Shown here piece by piece: positions 9,640-19,422 of a stretch of 64,000 nucleotides of DNA; the stretch's first letter is position 1; each line of letters begins with the position of its first letter. The stretch is from Marinobacter sp. JH2 (lineage in GTDB: Bacteria; Pseudomonadota; Gammaproteobacteria; Pseudomonadales; Oleiphilaceae). The translations under genes and the position numbers were made by a program. Under the pieces are notes generated by a model. The model saw only the letters and a list, made by a program, of their open reading frames with translations, ran no database searches and was not told where the DNA came from. The stretch is from positions 1-64,000 of the forward strand of contig NZ_CP037934.1 of assembly GCF_004353225.1 (NCBI RefSeq), read 5' to 3'.

Positions 9640-10770
9640 ATGACACTTTTTGATGCTCGACCACCAGTGGTTTTACTGACCGCGCTCATGCTGGGAGCCT
9701 GTGGAGGCAGCGATAGTGACAACAACATAGCCAGTGTCGATGCTGATGAAGAGGTTGAGCAGAACGGAATATCGTCAAAGCAACTGCCGGCTGGAACTGG
9801 GACGGTTTACCTCAATTTGGAAACTGGTGCGCTTGTGGAACAAAGCGGCGACTGGCACATCGCGGCGAACCGTCTGAGCTTTCAGCTCAACGGTGGAGCT
9901 TCAGGCGATGGTGCCGTCGGCGGTGCAATCGCTGTTGAACAGAATGATTTTTACGACGCTGAAGGCGAACCTGATGTCAGCGTGTTTACTAATGCCACGG
10001 CCAATTCGGAGGAAGAGCACCTTCTAGGTGTTTTTCAATCGCCTGACGACTGGCAGCAAGATGGTTTTAACAGTGCTTTTGGCGATTCTGACGGTTGGTC
10101 GATTTACGATTTCGCTACCGGGGTGATTTCCGAGAAAAGTGATGTCGGTTATCTGGTGCGGTCTGCGGAAGGGGATAGTTATGCTCGCATGCGGGTAGCG
10201 GAATTCAATTTTCCTACCCGGGCGGGCAATGGCATAGAGAGTTTTAGGTTCGAGTTTGATGTCCAAGCTGCCGGGGCGAGTCAGTTCAACTCTGCGCCTG
10301 TTGTCTTCGAAACGCCCTCAGATTTTGACGGAGCAGACGCCTGTTTCGATTTTGATGCCGCAGAGATCGTCGATTGCGCTGCCAGTTCAGCCTGGGATGT
10401 CCAGGTAGGCTTCTCCGGGCGAGATTGGTACCTGAAGTCAAGTAGTAGTGCGTCGGGACAGGGCGGGGCTGCTGGCCCGATGTCTTGGACCGAGTTAGCG
10501 TCCTATAACGCGGACCCCGGTGTTCCTCAGCTGTACACCAGCGACTCGACAGGAGGCGTCTTGTCAGAGTATCCCTGGTACGCCTACAACCTGACTGATC
10601 AACACAAAATCTGGCCGAATTTTCGTACTTTCCTCATCAAGTCTGATATCGAGAACGATGCCTCGAGTGTCTGGGCGCTTCAGGTCGTTGGTTATTACGA
10701 CGAGAGCGGAGCCAGTGGTCAGCCTATTGTGCGCTGGTTAGAAGTAAATCCTGAACAAATCGAGGAGTAA
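9640..10770 (+). CDS. hmuY: HmuY-like haem-binding lipoprotein with two tandem domains
   Basis: A 376-residue lipoprotein with the lipobox LMLGAC and lipidated Cys21. I recognise two HmuY-type domains. The first (~50-210) has GTVYLNLETG, DWHIAANRLSFQLNGG and YARMRVAEF. The second (~225-375) has ACFDFDAAE, AWDVQVGF, and a late WALQVVGYYD strand. HmuY proteins of Bacteroidota bind haem at the surface and pass it to a TonB receptor. They are usually single-domain (~200-220 residues), so this is a duplication. Candidate haem ligands are His residues in DWHIAANR, EEEHLLG and TDQHKIW. It lies 42 bases after the receptor gene, with a strong ribosome binding site (AAAAGGAGAT). Confidence 0.78.
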   Translation: MTLFDARPPVVLLTALMLGACGGSDSDNNIASVDADEEVEQNGISSKQLPAGTGTVYLNLETGALVEQSGDWHIAANRLSFQLNGGASGDGAVGGAIAVEQNDFYDAEGEPDVSVFTNATANSEEEHLLGVFQSPDDWQQDGFNSAFGDSDGWSIYDFATGVISEKSDVGYLVRSAEGDSYARMRVAEFNFPTRAGNGIESFRFEFDVQAAGASQFNSAPVVFETPSDFDGADACFDFDAAEIVDCAASSAWDVQVGFSGRDWYLKSSSSASGQGGAAGPMSWTELASYNADPGVPQLYTSDSTGGVLSEYPWYAYNLTDQHKIWPNFRTFLIKSDIENDASSVWALQVVGYYDESGASGQPIVRWLEVNPEQIEE

Positions 10771-10773
10771 GGC

Positions 10774-11847
10774 ATGGAAACGGCCATATTAGAAAACGCT
10801 GTGATCGAAAAGACGCTGGCGGAGCGGTGGGAAACGTTGGTATCGAAACAGCCGAATTTGAGGATTCGGTCGGCGGCCGAGGCATTGGGTGTTAGCGAAA
10901 TGGAATTGGTGCGGTTGCGCGGAAAGGATGCTTTGACCCCGCTTCAGACTCGCTTTCCAGAGCTTCTTGCAGCAATGGAAAACGTGGGCCCTGTCATGAT
11001 CCTGACGCGTAATGACGAGGTGGTCCACGAAGTGACAGGCTCCTTCAAAGGTTTTACCACAGGTAAATCCGGTGTCATGGGGCTGGCTGTAGGCGAGATC
11101 GACATTCGGGTGTTTTTCACCCATTGGGTGTGGGGTTACCGGGTTCAGGAGCAGGTACGCTCTGGTTGTCGAGAGAGCCTTCAGTTCTTTGACCGATATG
11201 GTGCTGCGGTATTCAAGATTTATCGGGTCGCAGAAACCGATGGGACTGCCTGGTCAGAACTGATTGAGACGTTTGCCGCTGAGCGCCTGGAAAGCTTCGC
11301 GCCTTGCGGCAAGCGCCCGGTGCCTGAGCGTGTGTCGGTTGAGAGTGTTGATGTGGATACGCTGCGTGACGGATGGCAAAACCTGAAAGATGTTCACCAT
11401 TTTCATGCCTTGTTGAAACGCACCGGAGCAGATCGACTGACGGCTTTGGAGCTGCTCAGAGGCGAGTGGGCGACTGAGTTAAAGACCGCCGGTGCTGAGG
11501 TACTGGATCATCTGCTTGAGCTGTTGCGGGATAACGGTTGCCCCAGCATGTTTTTCGTGGGGAACCCGGGCATTGTTCAGATTTTTACCGGACAAGTTGT
11601 CAATGTGAAACGTTCGGGGCCTTGGATGAACGTGTTGGATCCAAATTTCAATCTGCACGTTAACACGGCGCAAATCGAGTCCTGGTGGCTGGTTCGCCGG
11701 CCATCTTCGGACGGCATCATCACTTCTGTCGAGGCTTTCAATGCACAGGGTGAGTTGGTGCTTACGGTATTTGGCGAGCGTAAACCAGGGATTCCGGAAT
11801 CCGAACTCTGGAGAGAGCAGGTGGCCACTTTGGAGGTTGTTGCATGA
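10774..11847 (+). CDS. hmuS: HmuS/HemS-type haem-handling protein
   Basis: A cytoplasmic protein of 357 residues that receives imported haem and delivers or degrades it. It has the family's internal duplication: the N-half contains AAEALGVSEMELVRLRG, VMILTRNDEVVHE and GSFKG; the C-half contains TGADRLTALELLRGEW, MFFVGNPGIVQIFTG and VDPNF-like VLDPNFNLHVN. The His cluster in DVHHFHALL contains the expected proximal haem ligand of HemS/PhuS proteins. It starts 4 bases after the HmuY stop and overlaps hmuT by 4 bases, so it is translationally coupled. Confidence 0.93.
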   Translation: METAILENAVIEKTLAERWETLVSKQPNLRIRSAAEALGVSEMELVRLRGKDALTPLQTRFPELLAAMENVGPVMILTRNDEVVHEVTGSFKGFTTGKSGVMGLAVGEIDIRVFFTHWVWGYRVQEQVRSGCRESLQFFDRYGAAVFKIYRVAETDGTAWSELIETFAAERLESFAPCGKRPVPERVSVESVDVDTLRDGWQNLKDVHHFHALLKRTGADRLTALELLRGEWATELKTAGAEVLDHLLELLRDNGCPSMFFVGNPGIVQIFTGQVVNVKRSGPWMNVLDPNFNLHVNTAQIESWWLVRRPSSDGIITSVEAFNAQGELVLTVFGERKPGIPESELWREQVATLEVVA

Positions 11848-12692
11848 GAGGTCGGATGCTTCTGATCGCATTATGCTGGCTGACCCCGGCGTTGGTTCAG
11901 GCTGAACCGACGCGAGTGGTGACGGCCGATGGTGCAATTACGGAAACCGTTTATCGGCTCGGATTAGAGTCGATGCTGGTGGCGGTCGACACCACGAGCG
12001 GATACCCGGAAGAGACGCAAACGTTGCCCAAGATCGGTTATCTCCGGGCACTGCCTTTCGAAGGCGTGTTGGCAATGAGGCCGGACGTGCTTATTACGAC
12101 TGAACAAGCGGCCCCCCAAGAAAATCTGGATCGGTTGGCCAAGGCTGGCATTCAAATAGAAACGCTGCCGATGGCGTGGACACCGGAGGCTTCGCTGGAG
12201 CGGATTTTAACCGTTGGCGAGATACTGCACGCACGTACCGAGGCTAAAGATCTGGTTGCCGAGCTTTCATCCGAGATCAGTCGGGTGCAGCAGTCTGCGG
12301 CCAATCGCGGGAGCCGTCCCAGAGTGTTGTTTATTCTGGCAGCGGGTAATCATTCAGTATTGTTGGCAGGGCAAGACACAGCCGCTTCCGCATTGCTGGA
12401 TGCCGTGAATGCAGAAAATGCTGTGACAACGATTCAGGGTTATAAGCCAGCGAGCAGGGAGGCTATTCTGGCTTCGCAGCCGGATGCCATTGTCATTGCA
12501 GAATCGACGCCGGGTCAGTTTGATATCAGTAACTGGCAGGAGCTTGCGCATCTGGATGCCTGGAAGTCAGGGCACCGAATGGTGGCCGACAGTATGTTTC
12601 TTCTGGGATTTGGCCCTCGATTGCCTGAAGCACTGGATGCTCTGAACCGGGTTTTGCCTTCCAATGCAGCTGTGGTGAGCGATGATTCGTGA
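11844..12692 (+). CDS. hmuT: Haem ABC transporter periplasmic binding protein HmuT
   Basis: A periplasmic haem carrier of 282 residues with a signal peptide ending at ALVQA (residue 20). It is a class III binding protein: N-lobe with RVVTADGAITETVYRLG, and the haem-ligand segment IGYLRAL with Tyr66, which matches the axial Tyr of ShuT/PhuT; then a long linking helix and a C-lobe containing ILAAGNHSVLLAG and ASQPDAIVIAE. It overlaps hmuS by 4 bases and hmuU by 11 bases. Confidence 0.94.
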   Translation: MRGRMLLIALCWLTPALVQAEPTRVVTADGAITETVYRLGLESMLVAVDTTSGYPEETQTLPKIGYLRALPFEGVLAMRPDVLITTEQAAPQENLDRLAKAGIQIETLPMAWTPEASLERILTVGEILHARTEAKDLVAELSSEISRVQQSAANRGSRPRVLFILAAGNHSVLLAGQDTAASALLDAVNAENAVTTIQGYKPASREAILASQPDAIVIAESTPGQFDISNWQELAHLDAWKSGHRMVADSMFLLGFGPRLPEALDALNRVLPSNAAVVSDDS

Positions 12693-13719
12693 CGCAGCTG
12701 GCCGCTTCGGCCACACCCCGGCTTTGATCATTGTGGTGTGTGCGGCCGTATCGGTCGCTTTGTTGTCGGTCGCCAGCGGGGCATACCCGCTGGCGATACC
12801 TGATATTTTGAAGGTGCTCGGTGGCCGGGAAGCCAGTGATCCAGTGGCCTCTCTGGTGCTGCTAGAGGTTCGTATGCCCAGATTCCTGCTAGGGTTTCTG
12901 GTAGGGGCCGTACTGGCTGTTTCGGGGGCTCTGCTCCAAGGATTGTTCCGCAACCCGTTGGCTGATCCAGGCCTGATAGGGGTCTCCGCAGGCGCTTCCT
13001 TGGCCGCCATCATGGTCATAGTGTTGGGCAGTACCTGGCTGGGGGAATGGCTGGAATTTGCGGGCGAGTGGGCCTTGCCTATTGCGGCATTTTTCGGGGG
13101 TAGTGCGACAGTGTTTCTGGCATGGCGAATTGCTAATCGCGGCGGGCAAACGCAGGTAGCAACATTGTTGCTTTCGGGAATTGCGATTAATGCAATCGCA
13201 GGGGCGGCCACAGGCTTGCTGACGTTTTACGCCACTGATGACGAGCTGAGATCGTTGACCTTCTGGACCATGGGTAGTTTGGGGCATGCCGGTTGGGATG
13301 AGCTGGTGATCGGCGCACCGTTTATGATTCTGGCGCTGATAGTGTCTCCGTTCTTAGCGCGACCTCTGGATGCGTTTCTTTTGGGGGAGTCAGTCGTTGG
13401 GCATCTTGGTTACCCCGCTAACACCGTAAAGAAAGCAGCGATTTTGGTCGTTGGGCTGGGAGTGGGTGCAGCGGTTGCGGTCAGTGGTTTGATTGGTTTT
13501 GTCGGATTAGTTGTGCCGCATCTGGTTCGACTGGTGTTGGGCGCCAGTCATCGCGTGGTGCTGCCGTTTAGCGCTTTGATTGGCGGCACGCTTCTGGTGG
13601 CTGCGGATTCACTGGCACGGATTTTGGTAGCACCGGCGGAATTGCCTATCGGACTGATGATGGCACTGATTGGAGGCCCATTCTTTCTTGGGTTGTTGAT
13701 GCGGCGGAAGATAGTTTAA
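12682..13719 (+). CDS. hmuU: Haem ABC transporter permease HmuU
   Basis: A FecCD-family inner-membrane permease of 345 residues with about ten membrane helices. Family landmarks: VRMPRFLLGFLVGAVLAVSGALLQG, NPLADPGLIGVSAGA, LLLSGIAINA, FWTMGSLG, and the coupling region GLIGFVGLVVPHLVRL. It pairs with HmuV in a dimeric importer fed by HmuT. Its stop shares a base with the hmuV ATG. Confidence 0.95.
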   Translation: MIRDAAGRFGHTPALIIVVCAAVSVALLSVASGAYPLAIPDILKVLGGREASDPVASLVLLEVRMPRFLLGFLVGAVLAVSGALLQGLFRNPLADPGLIGVSAGASLAAIMVIVLGSTWLGEWLEFAGEWALPIAAFFGGSATVFLAWRIANRGGQTQVATLLLSGIAINAIAGAATGLLTFYATDDELRSLTFWTMGSLGHAGWDELVIGAPFMILALIVSPFLARPLDAFLLGESVVGHLGYPANTVKKAAILVVGLGVGAAVAVSGLIGFVGLVVPHLVRLVLGASHRVVLPFSALIGGTLLVAADSLARILVAPAELPIGLMMALIGGPFFLGLLMRRKIV

Positions 13720-14534
13720 TGACTTTGCGAGTTAACAATCTCAGTGTGTCACTGGGCGGCGTGACGATTGTTCGAGAGATCAATCTGGTGCTGGAAACAG
13801 GCGAAATGGTGATGTTGTTGGGGCCAAATGGTGCCGGAAAGTCGACCCTGCTGAAGGCATTGTCGGGAGAGTTGCCCTTTCAGGGGCAAGTCGCCATGGC
13901 TGGTCGCAAGCTTGCGGATTGGGCTCCGTCGCAATTGGCTCGCCATCGAGCCGTGATGCCTCAGAAGGTGGATGTAAACTTCCCGTTGACGGTGAAAGAA
14001 GTTGTCTCCATGGGGCGGCCAAGAACCGCCAAGGGTAAGCCGGATTTGATCATGAATCGGCTGATGGCAGAGCTGGACATTGCCCACCTACGGTATCGCA
14101 TGGTGCCAGGATTGTCAGGGGGAGAGCAGCAGCGTGTTCAGTTAGCCCGTGTTCTGGGGCAAATTCTCGATGCTTCAGGGCCTCGGCTGTTATTGCTCGA
14201 TGAATGTACGTCGGCCCTTGACCCTTCCCACCAGCAACTCGTTATGGAAGTTGTACAGCGATTAGCGCAAGAGCAGGGTATATCCGTGTTGGCGATTGTT
14301 CATGATTTGAACCTGGCTGCGCAGTTTGCCGACCGTTTGGTCGTCATGCAGGGTGGACGGTGTTTTTGCGAAGGTGGCGCCCATGATGTCCTGACACATT
14401 CCGTGCTAAAGGCGGTTTATGGGTATCGGGCGAGGATAATATCGCTGCCGGAAGGTTACCCGCTGGTGGTGCCGCTCGGAAGCGGCAGTGCTCAGATGGC
14501 GTCAGGGAACCCGAGTTGCCGCCAAGCTTCGTAA
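13719..14534 (+). CDS. hmuV: Haem ABC transporter ATP-binding protein HmuV
   Basis: The ATPase subunit of the haem importer, 271 residues. Walker A is GPNGAGKST (~36-44), the Q-loop is in [12 protein letters not shown], the signature [15 protein letters not shown], Walker [13 protein letters not shown], and the H-loop AIVHDLN. It is the last gene of the operon. Its last ~43 bases overlap the end of the converging trmL gene; both C-termini look genuine for their families. Confidence 0.95.
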   Translation: MTLRVNNLSVSLGGVTIVREINLVLETGEMVMLLGPNGAGKSTLLKALSGELPFQGQVAMAGRKLADWAPSQLARHRAVMPQKVDVNFPLTVKEVVSMGRPRTAKGKPDLIMNRLMAELDIAHLRYRMVPGLSGGEQQRVQLARVLGQILDASGPRLLLLDECTSALDPSHQQLVMEVVQRLAQEQGISVLAIVHDLNLAAQFADRLVVMQGGRCFCEGGAHDVLTHSVLKAVYGYRARIISLPEGYPLVVPLGSGSAQMASGNPSCRQAS

Positions 14535-14956
14535 ACCAGCAGTGCCGCGGTATTCGATAGATTCAGGCTGCGGCTTTCCGGACGCATGGGTACCCTGAGT
14601 CTATGCTCTTCGGGCAGTCCCTCCCTGACATCTCCCGGTAAGCCGCGGGTTTCAGGACCAAACATCAGATAGTCGCCATCCTGATAGGCTACCTCATGGT
14701 AATGGCGAGTGCCTTTGGTTGTGAGCCCGAATAGCCGCTCAGGGCGCTCTGTTTCCAGAAAGCTCGGGTAATCCTTGTGGATTTTTACCGTGGCGTATTC
14801 GCTGTAGTCCAACCCGGCCCGGCGCATCTGCTTATCTTCGAGAGAAAAGCCCAAAGGCTCGATCAGATGCAGCTGGCAGCCCGTGTTGGCGCAAAGCCGG
14901 ATAATATTGCCAGTGTTCGGCGGTATTTCCGGCTCATACAAAACAACGTGTAACAC
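14492..14956 (-). CDS. trmL: tRNA (cytidine(34)-2'-O)-methyltransferase TrmL
   Basis: A SPOUT-fold methyltransferase that 2'-O-methylates the wobble base of certain tRNA-Leu. Family motifs: [49 protein letters not shown] and [27 protein letters not shown] place the start at a GTG ([11 protein letters not shown]), giving 154 residues, the family's length; the longer upstream frame runs into the thiolase gene and adds an unrelated stretch. It begins 5 bases after the thiolase stop, so they are probably co-transcribed. Confidence 0.94.
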   Translation of the reverse strand: MLHVVLYEPEIPPNTGNIIRLCANTGCQLHLIEPLGFSLEDKQMRRAGLDYSEYATVKIHKDYPSFLETERPERLFGLTTKGTRHYHEVAYQDGDYLMFGPETRGLPGDVREGLPEEHRLRVPMRPESRSLNLSNTAALLVYEAWRQLGFPDAI

Positions 14957-14961
14957 CGGAC

Positions 14962-16140
14962 CTAGCGCTCCACAGCCAAGGCAACACCCAAGCCGCCGCC
15001 TATGCACAGCGTGGCCAGGCCTTTCTTGGCATCACGACGCTGCATCTCGTGCAGCAAGGTAACCAGAATCCGGCAGCCGGACGCACCGATGGGGTGTCCC
15101 AGAGCAATGGCGCCACCGTTTACGTTCACCTTGCTGGTGTCCCAGCCCATATCCCGGTTTACGGAAATCGCTTGTGCCGCAAAGGCTTCGTTGGCTTCGA
15201 CCAGATCCAGGTCAGCTGCGGTCCAGCCGGCACGTTCCAGGCAACGCTGACTAGCAGGGATTGGACCCGTACCCATGATCTTGGGATCAACACCGGCATT
15301 AGCGTGCGCTTTGATGGTGGCTAACGGGGTTAAGCCGAGCTCTTTAGCTTTCTCGGCACTGCAGACCATCACAGCGGCTGCACCGTCGTTTAAAGAGGAT
15401 GCGTTTCCGGCCGTGACCGAACCGTCTTTTTTGAACGCGGGGCGGAGCTTAGCAAGGCCATCTGCGGATACTCCGTCTCGTGGACCTTCATCTTTATCAA
15501 ATACGATCGGGTCGCCTTTGCGCTGCGGAATGCTGACGGGAACGATCTGACCGTCAAAGCGGCCGTCGTTCTGGGCAGCGACGGCTTTTTGCTGAGATGC
15601 GGCAGCGAATTCATCCTGCTCTTCGCGGCTGATGTCGTACTTCTCGACGATGTTCTCAGCGGTAATGCCCATGTGGTAATCGTTAAAGGCATCCCACAGA
15701 CCGTCGGTGATCATGGTATCGACCATGTTCCAGTTGCCCATGCGCTGGCCGTCACGGCTGTTGGGCAGCACGTGGGGCGACTGGCTCATGTTTTCCTGGC
15801 CACCGGCAATGATCATGTCGGCATCGCCACAGCGGATGGACTGAACTGCCATGTGAACGGCCTTGAGGCCAGAGCCGCAAACCTTGTTAATGGTTATGGC
15901 GGGAACGGAGACAGGAAGTCCGGCGTGGATACTGGCTTGACGAGCCGGGTTCTGGCCGCTGGCGGCTGTCAGTACCTGGCCGAGGATGACTTCGTTAATT
16001 TGCTCGCCGGCAACGCCGGTGTCTTCCATCAAAGCCTTGATAACCGCAGCGCCGAGTTGGTCAGCACGAACGCTCGACAGGCCACCGCCAAAACTGCCAA
16101 TGGCGGTACGTTTTGCGGCAACAATCACAACATCACGCAT
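14962..16140 (-). CDS. atoB: Acetyl-CoA C-acetyltransferase (thiolase)
   Basis: Biosynthetic-type thiolase condensing two acetyl-CoA to acetoacetyl-CoA, or the reverse, 392 residues. The catalytic set is visible: Cys88 in [11 protein letters not shown], the His in [10 protein letters not shown] and the second Cys in [16 protein letters not shown] is also typical. The start is at MRDVVIV, preceded by a GGAGAA ribosome binding site; an upstream extension of 29 residues has no thiolase character. The role could be short-chain acyl breakdown or polyhydroxybutyrate precursor supply; no phaB or phaC is next to it. Confidence 0.93.
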   Translation of the reverse strand: MRDVVIVAAKRTAIGSFGGGLSSVRADQLGAAVIKALMEDTGVAGEQINEVILGQVLTAASGQNPARQASIHAGLPVSVPAITINKVCGSGLKAVHMAVQSIRCGDADMIIAGGQENMSQSPHVLPNSRDGQRMGNWNMVDTMITDGLWDAFNDYHMGITAENIVEKYDISREEQDEFAAASQQKAVAAQNDGRFDGQIVPVSIPQRKGDPIVFDKDEGPRDGVSADGLAKLRPAFKKDGSVTAGNASSLNDGAAAVMVCSAEKAKELGLTPLATIKAHANAGVDPKIMGTGPIPASQRCLERAGWTAADLDLVEANEAFAAQAISVNRDMGWDTSKVNVNGGAIALGHPIGASGCRILVTLLHEMQRRDAKKGLATLCIGGGLGVALAVER

Positions 16141-16254
16141 GGAAATTCTCCGTTGTATAAATGCAGGTTCAGCCGGTCGGCTGCCCGGGAATGTAATTTG
16201 TTGGCAGCTATTGTAGCGGGAAAGCACGAGTGCGCCAAAACCACCAAAGTCGAG

Positions 16255-17358
16255 TTATGGTGCCAAAGCCAGCGTGATACGGCCTAGCCGTTCGTTACGA
16301 ATGGCGTTGCCCAGCTCTTTGCCTTTGAATCCTTGCTTCAGTAACTCTTGCGGACTGACGTCCCTCGCGGATTCAGCCGCGCTGTTTAGAGGCCCCACAT
16401 GCTGTTTATAGGGAGTGCAGGCGAGGGCGGTTACCAGCTGCTCAAAACGCTCAGGCCGACGCCACAGATCAGCATGGTCGAACATCTCGAGCATGGCTTC
16501 AGGGGGGAGCGTGCTGTCGGTGTATTGTGAAAGCCAATCGGTGAACAGGCAAACCAAACGGGTGAGATCTCGGCAGTCGTTCGGGCTCTTCATGGCTATG
16601 GCTCGGGCCCTGGCCTCAGGCTCAGGCAGCGCGCTTAGTAATGCCGAAAATCGCTGGGCGGTTGTGCTGTTTTGGGTGCTTATGCATTCCAAAGCTTGAA
16701 GGCCAGCCTCAAAACGTTCGGTATCGGCAAGCTCGGGCATCAGAATGTCCAACGCGCCCAATTCGTGCAGTACTTTAAAAAACACGGTGGGAGACTGTTC
16801 GTGCAGCGCGCGCTGAACTTCCTGCCATACGCGTTCCGGCACCAGATGCTGTAACTCACCGCTACCGATCATTTCCCGCATAAGCGCCATCGTATCTGCA
16901 CAAATGGTGAAACCGAGTGGATGGAAACGAGCCGCAAACCGGGCGGTTCTGAGAATGCGCAGCGGGTCTTCGGCGAACGCTTCGGAAACGTGCCGTAGGG
17001 TTTTCTGTGCTAGATCGGTCAAGCCGTTGAACGGGTCCACCAAGGTGCCGTCTTCGTGCTCGGCCATGGCATTGATGGTGAGGTCGCGGCGCTTCAGGTC
17101 TTCTTCAAGGGTGACGTCCGGAGCGCTGTACACCGTAAAACCGTGATAGCCTCGGCCTTGTTTTCTCTCGGTGCGGGCGAGGGCGTATTCTTCGCCGGTT
17201 TTCGGGTGCAGAAACACCGGGAAGTCGGCGCCTACCTGTCGGAAACCTCTTTGTTTCATGGCTTCTGGTGTGGCGCCGACAACAACCCAGTCGCGATCTT
17301 TGACCGGTATGCCCAGTCGCCCGTCGCGCACTGCGCCGCCCACAAGGTAGATATCCAT
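16255..17358 (-). CDS. cca: CCA tRNA nucleotidyltransferase
   Basis: Adds or repairs the 3' CCA end of tRNAs. It has 367 residues, a class II nucleotidyltransferase. The N-terminus MDIYLVGGAVRD and KDRDW form the catalytic core with the metal-binding DxD pair; RRDLTINAMA and DPFNGLTDL, and the RNA-binding EDPLRILRTARFAARF, follow. It is shorter than E. coli Cca (~412), consistent with absence of a full HD phosphohydrolase domain at the C-terminus. It stands alone, 115 bases upstream of the thiolase gene on the same strand. Confidence 0.94.
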   Translation of the reverse strand: MDIYLVGGAVRDGRLGIPVKDRDWVVVGATPEAMKQRGFRQVGADFPVFLHPKTGEEYALARTERKQGRGYHGFTVYSAPDVTLEEDLKRRDLTINAMAEHEDGTLVDPFNGLTDLAQKTLRHVSEAFAEDPLRILRTARFAARFHPLGFTICADTMALMREMIGSGELQHLVPERVWQEVQRALHEQSPTVFFKVLHELGALDILMPELADTERFEAGLQALECISTQNSTTAQRFSALLSALPEPEARARAIAMKSPNDCRDLTRLVCLFTDWLSQYTDSTLPPEAMLEMFDHADLWRRPERFEQLVTALACTPYKQHVGPLNSAAESARDVSPQELLKQGFKGKELGNAIRNERLGRITLALAP

Positions 17359-17632
17359 GATGTTCGCCCTGATTAGTATTGAATGCCGTATTTGGCTGAA
17401 ATCGTAGGCAGAATTATCGGTGGGTTACGGAGGTGACGCAAATCGGAGGGGTAAGATAAACAGCAGTCGAGGCGTAATGGTTTGTTCTGGGTTCGTAAAC
17501 AGGGGCAAGAAACTGCCGGTTTGTTGGTCGACCCTTTTTTGTTTATTTTAAAATCCATTCTAATCATTTGGTTATCTATGCTGGCGTGATTTTTTCATGG
17601 TCATGGGAAACCTGTTTTCCGGAGACGAGATA

Positions 17633-18175
17633 ATGACACTGAGATGCCGCTTTCTGCCCGTGTTGCTAGCCATGCTGTTGGCTGGCTGTGCAACCGGAGG
17701 TAAGCAAGATACCTCGGATGAGTTTGAGCCGATTGTGGTTCAGGTCAGTGGTTTTGGTGTCTATGGGCACTCTCAGCAGGGCCGTTCAAACCCCAAGCAG
17801 CGATTGATGGCGCTAAGGGCATCGAAGCTGGATGCCTATCGCAATCTGGCTGAGCGGGTGTACGGAACCGTGATTTACGGCCGTTCTACGGTGGATGAGT
17901 TCGTGCTGAAGGACGACAGCTTTCGCGCATACGTGGACAGCTATATACGTGGGGCCCGCACCTTGTCTGTGAAGGAACATCCTGGAGGCGTGGTCGAGAC
18001 GGTCATGGAGTTGAAGCTTGAACCCCGTTTCCGCAAGTGCGCATCTGAGGTGGCAGATGATCAAGTAAGAGATGTCTGCCCAATCCCGATGCCCAGCCAT
18101 TATGAGCCTAAAAACGACGTGGCAATCAAGAAGGCGGAAGGCCAAAAAGTTGATTCACTTTATTATCTGGATTAA
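17633..18175 (+). CDS. flgP: Flagellar outer-membrane lipoprotein FlgP (LPP20 family)
   Basis: A lipoprotein of 180 residues with the lipobox LLAGC and lipidated Cys19. The LPP20 domain is recognisable: QRLMALRASKLDAYRNLAERVYG, then VDEFVLKDDSFRAYVDSYIRGARTLSVKEHPGG and VVETVMELKL. In Vibrio and Campylobacter, FlgP forms a basal disk around the flagellar outer-membrane ring. The start is the ATG after CCGGAGACGAG; the 12 upstream codons have no such site. flgT follows after 33 bases. FlgO, often present beside them, is not in the window. Confidence 0.9.
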   Translation: MTLRCRFLPVLLAMLLAGCATGGKQDTSDEFEPIVVQVSGFGVYGHSQQGRSNPKQRLMALRASKLDAYRNLAERVYGTVIYGRSTVDEFVLKDDSFRAYVDSYIRGARTLSVKEHPGGVVETVMELKLEPRFRKCASEVADDQVRDVCPIPMPSHYEPKNDVAIKKAEGQKVDSLYYLD

Positions 18176-18208
18176 GCCGGCCGTGCGTCGGCAGGTTTTG
18201 GGAGCGTT

Positions 18209-19420
18209 ATGACTCGCATCGTTTTTTTATGTGTGATGGTGATGTGCTCTGGTTGGGCGGGTGCAACGGTTCTTGAGGGTGTGGGCCATGCCAACATTGC
18301 CGAGGATAACCTGGACCAAGCCCGTGCCGAAGCCCGGCAAGCGGCCATGCGCGACCTGGCTTTGCAGTATCAAACGCAAGTCAGCACTCAGGATACTGTT
18401 GAAAACGGGCAGCTTACTGAGTCCAAAACGGAGCTGTCGTCGAACGTGGAGCTTCGTAACGCAGCGATAGTTGATGAGTATCGGCGCGGAAATTTGTTGC
18501 GTGTCGTTGTTCGGGCTGAGCTTTCTGACAAATCGACAGGGGATGCGGCGGCCTGCAGGGCGGGCGAGGCATCGGCGCTCCGGAAACGGGTGGCGGTAAC
18601 GGGATTCCCAATTGTGCATCCGTCTCAAGGCGGCGATCCGGGGTTGGATGATGCGGGTGAACAGTTGCCGCAAGCCTTGATCGCGCGGATGCAGAATCAG
18701 AATAAGCTTCAGGTGCTCGGAGCTACATCGCTTCGTCTATTCAGCAATTTACCGGATGCCCCGACAACCCAGTCGAATATGGCCAGTAACCGGCTAACCA
18801 ACGTGGTGCAACTGGCACGTGAACTGGGTGCGCAGTTTGTTGTCACCGGTGTGATTCGCGATATGGGGTTGGTAGATCCGGATGCTTGGGGTACGTCGGT
18901 CTTCGAAAAAATGCAGAGAGGGCTAGGCTTTGGCGATAAAACCCGGCGTTTCGAAGCTGAAGTTATGGTGTTTGACGGCTTCAGTGGCTCTCCGATATTC
19001 CGTAAGCGGTTTGAAACCGCTGCCAACTGGACGCCAACCGGCAGTGGAACTGCTGGCTTTGCTTCCGCGGGGTTTGAGAGCAGTGAATGGGGGGAGGCTG
19101 TTTCAGGAGTGATTGACGAGATGACGGCTGCTGTTGCTAGTGCTCTGAATTGCCAACCTTTTATGGCTCGTATCACTCGTGTGACTGACGATAAAGTTAC
19201 CTTGGCATCTGGCGCTACCGCTGGCTTACGCCCCGGTGACCAGCTGAATGTCTATCGTAGTCAACGCTACTTTGATTCACTGGGTGGCACGCCAGAGCTG
19301 GACGATGCCGGGGTGTTGATTACGCTGGACAGCGTTCACCCCGATTTCAGTATCGGTCGCATTGGTACAACCGGGCCGCAGATCAACGTCCAGCGAGACG
19401 ACTTAGCGATTATCTGGTGA
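18209..19420 (+). CDS. flgT: Flagellar assembly protein FlgT (H-ring component)
   Basis: A periplasmic protein of 403 residues with a signal peptide ending near GWAGA. It follows the three-part FlgT layout: N-domain with EGVGHANI and ARAEARQAAMRDLALQY; middle domain with RKRVAVTGF, LPQALIARM, and VQLARELGAQFVVTGVIRDMG; C-domain with VDKVTLASG-like DDKVTLASGATAGLRPGDQLNVYR. In Vibrio, FlgT builds the H ring around the LP ring and helps recruit the sodium-driven stator, which suits a marine organism. It is the second gene of the flgP-flgT pair and ends 2 bases before the converging sufE stop. Confidence 0.92.
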   Translation: MTRIVFLCVMVMCSGWAGATVLEGVGHANIAEDNLDQARAEARQAAMRDLALQYQTQVSTQDTVENGQLTESKTELSSNVELRNAAIVDEYRRGNLLRVVVRAELSDKSTGDAAACRAGEASALRKRVAVTGFPIVHPSQGGDPGLDDAGEQLPQALIARMQNQNKLQVLGATSLRLFSNLPDAPTTQSNMASNRLTNVVQLARELGAQFVVTGVIRDMGLVDPDAWGTSVFEKMQRGLGFGDKTRRFEAEVMVFDGFSGSPIFRKRFETAANWTPTGSGTAGFASAGFESSEWGEAVSGVIDEMTAAVASALNCQPFMARITRVTDDKVTLASGATAGLRPGDQLNVYRSQRYFDSLGGTPELDDAGVLITLDSVHPDFSIGRIGTTGPQINVQRDDLAIIW

Positions 19421-19422
19421 TC

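Noticed and set aside
15589..16287. A 232-codon open frame antisense to the thiolase gene
   Set aside because: The thiolase has all catalytic residues; the mirror frame shows only codon-bias artefacts.
17582..17600. A TGGC-N-TTTTTC sequence before flgP, considered as a sigma54 promoter
   Set aside because: The -12 GC element is missing at the required distance. No sigma28 pattern fits either.
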